Part shown: piece after piece, positions 18,410 to 23,302 of the stretch
Layout of the letters: each line of letters starts with the position of its first letter
Position numbering within the stretch: the stretch's first letter is position 1
From: Bremia lactucae
Lineage: Eukaryota; Oomycota; Peronosporomycetes; Peronosporales; Peronosporaceae
DNA: 23,302 nucleotides
Assembly (NCBI RefSeq): GCF_004359215.1
Contig: NC_090615.1
Location: 5,577,085 to 5,600,386, forward strand
Direction: 5' to 3'
Position numbers and translations under genes: made by a program
The notes under the pieces: model-generated
Told to the model about the DNA's origin: nothing
The model's input: only the letters and a program-made list of their open reading frames with translations
Database searches by the model: none

Positions 18410-19018
18410 CGCTGGGATTAAGGCCATGTAGCTTTGTCGCAATAAATAAGTGGTATTTATTGTGAGGAGTAGTCTCTCCAACCAAGCTATTAATTAGCGG
18501 TTCTGGCAAAAGGCACGGCTTCTTTTCAGGGGCAAGACGAGATACTTTACTGTCTTCACTCCCCTGATTGGTACCCACTGAAGCAGGGGTACCACAAGAA
18601 CTTTTCTTACGATGGCTTACACCATCCTTGTCACATTGCTCAGAAACACGTGCAGGTAAACGTATGGGAGATCGAACGGGCGATGAGGGATCATCTCATC
18701 GTCGGATCCAAATAGACTAATTACTCGTCTATCAGAATGAGCTTTCTTATTCGAAGGCTCATAGTCAGCCGCCTGACGTCTATCAGGCGACTGTTCCATT
18801 CTCCCCGAGTCGGCCATTACATCCGACTCGCATTCGTAGTCGACCTCCAAAGAGGGGTCGTATTCACGTGGTGAATCACCACGTGCACTCGCAGCATTAA
18901 GTGTTGTGCGAGTAGAAGATACTACGGCAGACCTTCCGTCTGCTGCAAGAGAAAACAGTGCGTCACCCGCGGCTGCACGAACCGCAGCCGAAGGCGCAGC
19001 ACTATCGTCACCCCGCAT
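18297..19018 (-). pseudogene. Antisense ORF of family A, right arm, frameshifted
   Basis: Begins at ATG 19018 (MRGDDSAAPSAAVRAAAGDA) and runs 133 codons to 18617; the frame change near the end matches the break in the left arm. A second frame (18578-18297) carries on with GTNQGSEDSKVSRLAPEKKP, HNKYHLFIATKLHGLNPSAF and KDKVSLMQAWIAF-like sequence into the spacer. Again it lies opposite to the element's own strand. Both arms keep the same reading over more than 200 codons, including charge pattern and the DPSLEVDYECES motif, which suggests that a real protein was once encoded. Function unknown. Confidence 0.5.
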
Positions 19019-19141
19019 GAGTTGATTTTTGATGCGATGGAAATTTTAAAATGATGGTTCTGACCAATCAACATCGTTTTAAAAATTAAGTGGTCACATA
19101 GCGACCACTCCATCAAATGACAGTCAGAGTGATTGTCGTTT

Positions 19142-19154
19142 AAGGGAAAGGTGA
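19142..19154 (+). promoter_or_regulatory. Polypurine tract, right arm
   Basis: AAGGGAAAGGTGA abuts the LTR start at 19155. AAATGACA (19115-19122) and TGTCGTTT (19134-19141) can pair just upstream, with one G-T pair. Confidence 0.6.
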
Positions 19155-19609
19155 TGTAACGGGGTGTATCGTTACATGAAATTAACACTTAAAGTTGTTA
19201 ATAAATATATTATCTAAAAGGTAGATAATATTTGCAGGATATTACTTTGTATAGTAATATTCAGAATTCTTATTCATAAATAGGTATAGACCATTATACA
19301 TATTTATTCCGCAGACTAATCAGCTGTAGGAGTAATCAAAGAGAGAGTTACAGATAAGATAGAGATAAAAATTCAATTTCACGTTTATTATTAGATTGTA
19401 GTTAAGTTAGCATTTACAAAAATAGAAAAAAGAGACACTTAATTATGTTTAATACAGTTTTCATTTTACCTTCTTAAAGCTAGTTGCCTTAAAAGAAGTC
19501 TTCCTCTGCACGTACTAGTGTACGTGAAATAACGTGAGGCACACTCTCAACTGAAGCAGTGCGAAGTGGACTTTTACTGAAACAGTACAAGTCGTAGTGC
19601 TCCGTTACA
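19155..19609 (+). repeat. Family A 3' LTR, right tip of the inverted repeat
   Basis: TGTAACGGGG to CTCCGTTACA, 455 bp, inverted relative to 17057-17504. The right border is the first base of the second 1.6-kb repeat. Confidence 0.85.
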
Positions 19610-20796
19610 GTGGACAGATGGTTTCGCACGAGCAAAATTATCTCTGGATAATACTCATCACGCGTCGAAACTACCGACGACGCGATAATAAAATAAAATT
19701 TAATCATTTTGTATTTTTTTTAATTAAATAAGTAAGGGTTTATTTTATAAATAGGTATTCTTATTAAATTTTTATATTCGTATATGCTAAATTAATTACT
19801 TTGTAAATTTTATATTATTTATGAAAGGAACAATTTAGCTTTTGCTCATCACGCATTGACTCAATACTCAATGCGAAGGATATCTATGTTGATTCAAGCA
19901 AAATTGGGTTATAAGCACGGGCGCCGTAAGAAAATTGGTGATGGAGCAGTCAGAAACTGGTTTATTGAAGTTTATTATTCTCGCTACGATGGGATCATGC
20001 ACTACGCACTATTATGGATGGTCTGGGCTATTCATGTGATTTGGCAGATGTTATTTGATAAATCTTTGTTATAATTGTTTAATTGAAGGATAGCCTTGTT
20101 GTTTTACAGAAAAAGCAAGTCAGCTTTTATCGTACGATGTGACACAGCGTTTAACACCAACGCTGCAGTGCCAATCGCATTGATTAAGAAATTCCCCAAG
20201 CATTAATAGTTTTTACTACCTAAAGGTGGCCATAATGATCCAACATCAGGTGGTGGCGCCAAAGTTGAATGAAGAAATGCCCAAGAAAAACTTATAGAAA
20301 ATAATAATTCACTACAAATATATAAAAGCATGTCATTTCGCTAATAAATTATCCGCTTGTTGCCTATTTATGCAAATTGTTGCAACGTCGACAATGCCTA
20401 TCGAAGACTGATTTCACGGCAGTAGCGCAAGGCTGAAATTCGCCAAGACGTAGTATTACATCAAAGATTTACAGATGGGTGCTATTGCTGCTTATAATAC
20501 TTCGCAAAATAAACTGTGTGGCAAAGCACACAAATTTTCGTTACGATTCGCTCTACCAACCAAAAGTCATTTATGGAACCCAGAGAATCAGCAAAAAGTT
20601 GAGGTCGCTGTGCTTGAAGATGTAGCCGGATGCGCTTGTTGACGCTTAGAGAATAATGGACACACAATCGAAAAAAAACGAAGCTACGTAAGTGTTGTTG
20701 TTAAAATTAGTTGAACTTTTATCTTGAAGTATCGTAAACTCGCTTCGAGGAACGCCAAAAGCACGTTTTGTGCCACTGCTGGAAGGTGGGGCAGAT

Positions 20797-21021
20797 CTAA
20801 GGAAGCTTTAAATACTTGGTAGGCCTATTCCTAGGGTCATTATACAGAGGATTTGATCGACCAGGCTCCAACGCCCCGTAGTTGATCGTTTTAGGCCGTA
20901 AAGTTCTTCTCACTTGACCAATTGCTGATCCGCGGTCTTCGACGTCGTCTTCAGGGTTGGAAGCTTTAGTGCTGAGTAAAATCGTTGCCCCAGCCACAAA
21001 GATCAAGAAACAAGTACGCAT
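20797..21021 (-). CDS. RXLR-effector-like short secreted protein, right copy
   Basis: A 74-codon frame from ATG 21021-21019 to TAG 20799-20797. Residues 1-20 look like a signal peptide: Arg at 2, hydrophobic core CFLIFVAGATILL, small residues before a cut after Ala20. An acidic stretch (PEDDVED, 23-29) follows, then R-T-L-R at 39-42 (20907-20896), within the usual 30-60 window of RXLR host-targeting motifs. No dEER motif follows and no WY fold is recognised. After TAG the frame is open for 25 more codons, so the protein may be prematurely ended; most RXLR effectors are longer. An oomycete-type initiator lies about 40 bases before the ATG. An upstream in-frame TTG at 21045 is unlikely as start. 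It could be a true small effector, a decayed one or a chance frame; the initiator and signal peptide together favour an effector origin. Confidence 0.5.
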   Translation of the reverse strand: MRTCFLIFVAGATILLSTKASNPEDDVEDRGSAIGQVRRTLRPKTINYGALEPGRSNPLYNDPRNRPTKYLKLP

Positions 21022-21059
21022 TATTACTGAGATGAAGGAGCCCAATTCTTTCGAGGATG

Positions 21060-21074
21060 CAAATGTAGAATGAA
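21060..21074 (-). promoter_or_regulatory. Oomycete-type initiator upstream of the RXLR-like frame
   Basis: The minus strand reads TTCATTCTACATTTG, matching the oomycete initiator consensus YTCATTYYNCAWTTT at 14 of 15 positions. It lies about 40-50 bases before the ATG at 21021, the usual distance in these compact promoters. Confidence 0.55.
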
Positions 21075-21213
21075 GTCGGCAATCAAGGAATATCTACCTC
21101 TCTACGCCATTTGCGATCAACAATACCAGAGGATGACGCCAATTTCGAAAAGTCATTTGCAACGTAGGACTCCAATTTAGCGTCTAGATAACATGGCCGC
21201 GCCACTGTATCTC

Positions 21214-21338
21214 CATATGTTTTAAATTACTAGCTTTGCAAAGATTTTCACTACTAGCCCCCACTTGTGTGCAGAATGCACTTCAAACACGTGAGCTGAG
21301 TATTTTGAATTGTAGGCATCTAAGTCAAAACTTTCCAC
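21214..21338 (-). repeat. Dispersed repeat R, right half, inverted
   Basis: The reverse complement matches 7707-7820, with landmarks GTGTTTGAAGTGCATTCTGC and CAAGTGGGGGCT. It joins directly to the end of the 1.6-kb unit and, at 21338, to a plus-strand R piece. Confidence 0.75.
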
Positions 21339-21343
21339 ATGCT

Positions 21344-21418
21344 GTAATAAAAAAGGTTGTTTAAAAGAAATGTGCACCACAAAAGTTGCCTTTACCCACG
21401 TGGAAAGTTATGACTTAG
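21344..21418 (+). repeat. Dispersed repeat R, fragment
   Basis: TGTAATAAAAAAGGTTGTTT to GTGGAAAGTTATGACTTAGG matches 22685-22760. Together with the preceding inverted piece it forms a 19-bp hairpin (CTAAGTC...CTTTCCAC against GTGGAAAG...GACTTAG). It ends where Gag sequence begins. Confidence 0.7.
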
Positions 21419-21985
21419 GCGGTTCAAACGTCTGTTTGAGCCGGGCTTTGAAAGCCTCTAGCGACCCAAAGACATACGGGTCGCGCAACTTGAAGCCTAA
21501 TGCCCAAGTTTTGGCCCGACCTGCCAAATTTGACTGAGCAAATGCGACTTGCATTTGCTCGTCGACGATGTGACGAGCCCTTATGGAATCGTCCAACTCG
21601 ACAAACCATCTTAAGAGGGAGTCTTCTTGAACTCCTCTATACTTAGAGATGTCAATCTTTAGAGTTCCGGACGACGCGTGTGCGTCATCCCAGGTACAGG
21701 GGTCTGTACCTGGTGTACCCTCAGCAGTTCTGGCGGTTGAGAGCCTTGCTGATTAAGCAAGGCAACCTTCTCCTTCTCCTTCGCCTCGTCAAGTTCATGT
21801 TGTATGAATTTGGCGATGGCTGAACGGAGAACATCTCTGTCCAAACCGGACAGCATTACCAAGATTGCATCGTTCCCTACGATAGTACTCATTCGTTCTA
21901 CCACACTCCTTTCTATGTCACTTAGAAAGGAGTGGCTATCACGCGAAACGTGATGTGTATTTCCATTATCATCTAAAATGTCCAT
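21419..21985 (-). pseudogene. Gag N-terminal half, second family A copy
   Basis: The minus strand starts at ATG 21985 (MDILDDNGNTHHVSRD), runs 108 codons to 21659, shifts frame, and continues as DDSIRARHIVDEQMQVAFAQ and LAGRAKTWALGFKLRDPYVF to 21419. It matches the plus-strand Gag at 3498-4050 but is less broken, keeping one open frame across the junction that is frameshifted near 3600. It is cut off before the zinc knuckle by repeat R. The PBS and part of the LTR lie upstream in the right order. Confidence 0.85.
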
Positions 21986-22017
21986 GTTAGATGATGGAAT
22001 TGTGGTCCATGGACGGA

Positions 22018-22033
22018 CTACAAAGTGCTACCA
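22018..22033 (-). promoter_or_regulatory. Primer-binding site, second family A copy
   Basis: The minus strand reads TGGTAGCACTTTGTAG, the least damaged copy of the family A site. Confidence 0.65.
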
Positions 22034-22260
22034 GGAATACAAAACATATAATAAAAGTCTTATCTTTCTTTCTCTTTGCGCGCGTTCAGCGCTGACTGGA
22101 CCGCGAAGAAAGTAGATATAATTGTCTATATCTACCAATGGATAAGCTATTGAATATTACCATGTAAAGTGATATTGTCCAAATATTCTCTACCTTTTAG
22201 AAAATATATTATTTAACAACCTTAGAGTGTTAATTTCATGTAACGATACACCCCGTTACG
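22034..22260 (-). repeat. Family A 5' LTR, internally deleted
   Basis: The minus strand starts CGTAACGGGGTGTATCG (first T lost or changed) and follows the family A LTR through the AATATTC and ATATCTAC region and GTCCAGTCAGCGCTG. It then jumps from about the middle of the LTR straight to the PBS. The hairpin-rich U5 end is missing. Confidence 0.75.
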
Positions 22261-22371
22261 AGAAGTCCTTATTGATCGTGCCATAAACTTGGACTCACAG
22301 GTTAGGCTCCAACGACGATATTTTAGCGTCCATTACGTTCCATCGTCAATAGATAGAAGCAAAATATGCTT

Positions 22372-22427
22372 ATTGGGATTGGCATATGATCCTAGTTAGA
22401 ATGTGTAGAACCTTCGTGAAGGATCTA
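22372..22427 (+). repeat. Dispersed repeat R, left-end fragment
   Basis: ATTGGGATTGGCATATGATC to CGTGAAGGATCTA matches the first 55 bases of the R copy at 22540 and of the one at 7530. The stretches 22261-22371 and 22428-22535 around it contain nothing I recognise. Confidence 0.65.
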
Positions 22428-22535
22428 CCCCCGATCTCCCTCCAACTTCTATATTGTATTTATGGTTTACATTGAAGTTAGTATAATTGTCACTTCGGTT
22501 TTTTATGGCTAAGATAGAGGTGAGGATGGGCATAT

Positions 22536-22785
22536 GATGCAAATTGGGATTGGCATATGATCCTAGTCGGATGTGTAGAACATCGTGAAGGTTCTAGACA
22601 AAAAGGCTTAGAAGTAGCAAGCAGTGTGAGAACGAAGGATTTAGTTTTGCATCTTCGCCTTACTGACGTCTTCGTCTAATTCCTGTAATAAAAAAGGTTG
22701 TTTAAAAGAAATGCGCACCACAAAAGTTGCCTTTACCCACGTGGAAAGTTTTGACTTAGATGCCTACAAATCAAAAAACTCAATT
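22536..22785 (+). repeat. Dispersed repeat R, copy interrupted by a family A LTR
   Basis: Runs from GATGCAAATTGGGATTGG to GATGCCTACAAATC and AACTCAATT, then is cut by the LTR at 22786. The copy at 7524-7833 shows how it would continue (CACGTGTTTGAAG). Confidence 0.75.
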
Positions 22786-23235
22786 TGTAACGGGGCACTG
22801 CGACTTGTACTGTTTCAGTACAAGTCCACTTCACACTGCTTCAGTTGTGAGTGGTGCCTTTCGTTAGGTGACGTACACTGTACGTCAAGAGGAAGACTTC
22901 TCTTAAGACAAGTTAACTTAAGAGGGTAAAATAAAAACTGTATTAATATAGTTAAGTGTCTTTTAATCTATCTTTGTAAGTGATGACTTAACTTTAAACT
23001 AATACTTAACATGTAAATGAATTCTTGTCTATCTAATCTTGTAACTCTCTTTGATTACCTCTACAGCTGATTAGTCTGCGGAATACTTAGACATAATGGT
23101 CTATACCTATTTATGGATAAGAATTCAGGACATTACTATATAAAGTAATATCCTCCAAATATTATCTACCTTTTAGATAATATATTTATTAACACCTTTA
23201 AGTGTTAATTTCATGTAACGATACACCCCGTTACA
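22786..23235 (-). repeat. Family A 3' LTR
   Basis: 450 bp, very close to 17057-17504 in sequence and orientation. The polypurine tract (minus strand AAGGGAGGGGTGA, 23248-23236) lies to its right, so it is the 3' LTR of a minus-strand element that leaves the window. Confidence 0.9.
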
Positions 23236-23302
23236 TCACCCCTCCCTTAAACGACAATCACTCTGAATGTCATTAGATGGAGTGGTCGCTAAATGACCAC
23301 TT
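23236..23302 (-). mobile_element. Family A internal 3' end, continues beyond the window
   Basis: Matches 17505-17571, with the PPT and the GGAGTGGTCGCTAAATGACC segment that precedes the antisense ORF. The window ends before that ORF would begin. Confidence 0.8.

Larger units (their letters stand above)
17057..19609. mobile_element. Inverted fusion of two family A 3' ends
   Basis: The left arm (17057-18247) and right arm (18410-19609) are inverted copies, with a 162-bp spacer. Both outer tips are complete LTRs and both inner sides carry a PPT, so each arm is the 3' end of an element and both 5' parts are missing. The arms differ visibly (substitutions and small indels throughout), so they are not a fresh duplication or a simple assembly fold-back. 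No target duplication is seen: GTATC on the left, GTGGA on the right. Confidence 0.85.
19610..21212. repeat. 1.6-kb direct repeat, right copy
   Basis: Same orientation as 15458-17056, shifted by 4155 bases over most of its length. It ends at CACTGTATCT (21212), exactly where the left copy meets the LTR tip. It contains the intact RXLR-like frame, and the 72- and 61-codon frames at 19856-20074 (+) and 20482-20667 (-). Confidence 0.95.

Noticed and set aside
17057..19609. Ordinary DNA transposon with very long inverted repeats
   Set aside because: The arms are LTRs with PPTs, identical in type to retrotransposon LTRs elsewhere in the window; no target duplication is present.
1..23302. CRISPR arrays, bacterial operons or ribosomal RNA
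   Set aside because: No regularly spaced short repeats, operon-like gene runs or rRNA signatures; the content is eukaryotic retroelements.

Overview
The window looks like a gene-poor, transposon-packed stretch of an oomycete genome (Phytophthora / downy-mildew type). Three things point there: several degraded Ty3/gypsy lineages with chromodomain-type and SGEG/LPLNRW-type Gag proteins, an RXLR-effector-like reading frame, and an oomycete-type initiator just upstream of it. The genus cannot be fixed from the sequence. Almost every coding region is a broken retroelement gene.

Layout. 1-944: 3' end of a gypsy element (family B) with an antisense reading frame, polypurine tract (PPT) and a truncated 3' LTR. 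945-2173: unrecognised. 2174-7515: a degraded gypsy element (family A) on the plus strand, with a 5' LTR split by an 846-bp DNA transposon with terminal inverted repeats, then primer-binding site (PBS), Gag, protease, RT, RNase H, integrase and the start of a chromodomain. 7524-7833: dispersed repeat R. 7834-9640: second gypsy lineage (LTR?, PBS, Gag, protease). 9647-10988: LINE reverse-transcriptase remnants. 10989-11315: family B LTR fragment cut by a copia element, 11317-13874 (LTR, PBS, Gag-protease-integrase), which runs into a 100-N gap. 13975-14958: minus-strand family B Gag, PBS and 5' LTR. About 14990-15105: tRNA-derived SINE-like sequence.

15458-21212 is the most structured part: two nearly identical 1.6-kb direct repeats (15458-17056 and 19610-21212) flank a 2.55-kb inverted repeat (17057-19609) made of two family A 3' ends fused inner end to inner end. 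Each 1.6-kb copy carries, on the minus strand, a small secreted-protein frame with an RXLR-like motif behind an oomycete-type initiator. The motif is intact in the right copy and destroyed by a stop codon in the left copy. 21214-22260 holds R fragments and a truncated minus-strand family A LTR-PBS-Gag piece. From 22786 another family A minus-strand 3' end begins and leaves the window.

The retroelement genes do not work together as a pathway here; they record nested insertion and decay. The most biologically interesting items are the RXLR-like pair, the antisense reading frame upstream of the 3' LTR in both gypsy families, the copia start codon lying inside its initiator-tRNA primer-binding site, and the palindromic retroelement fusion.
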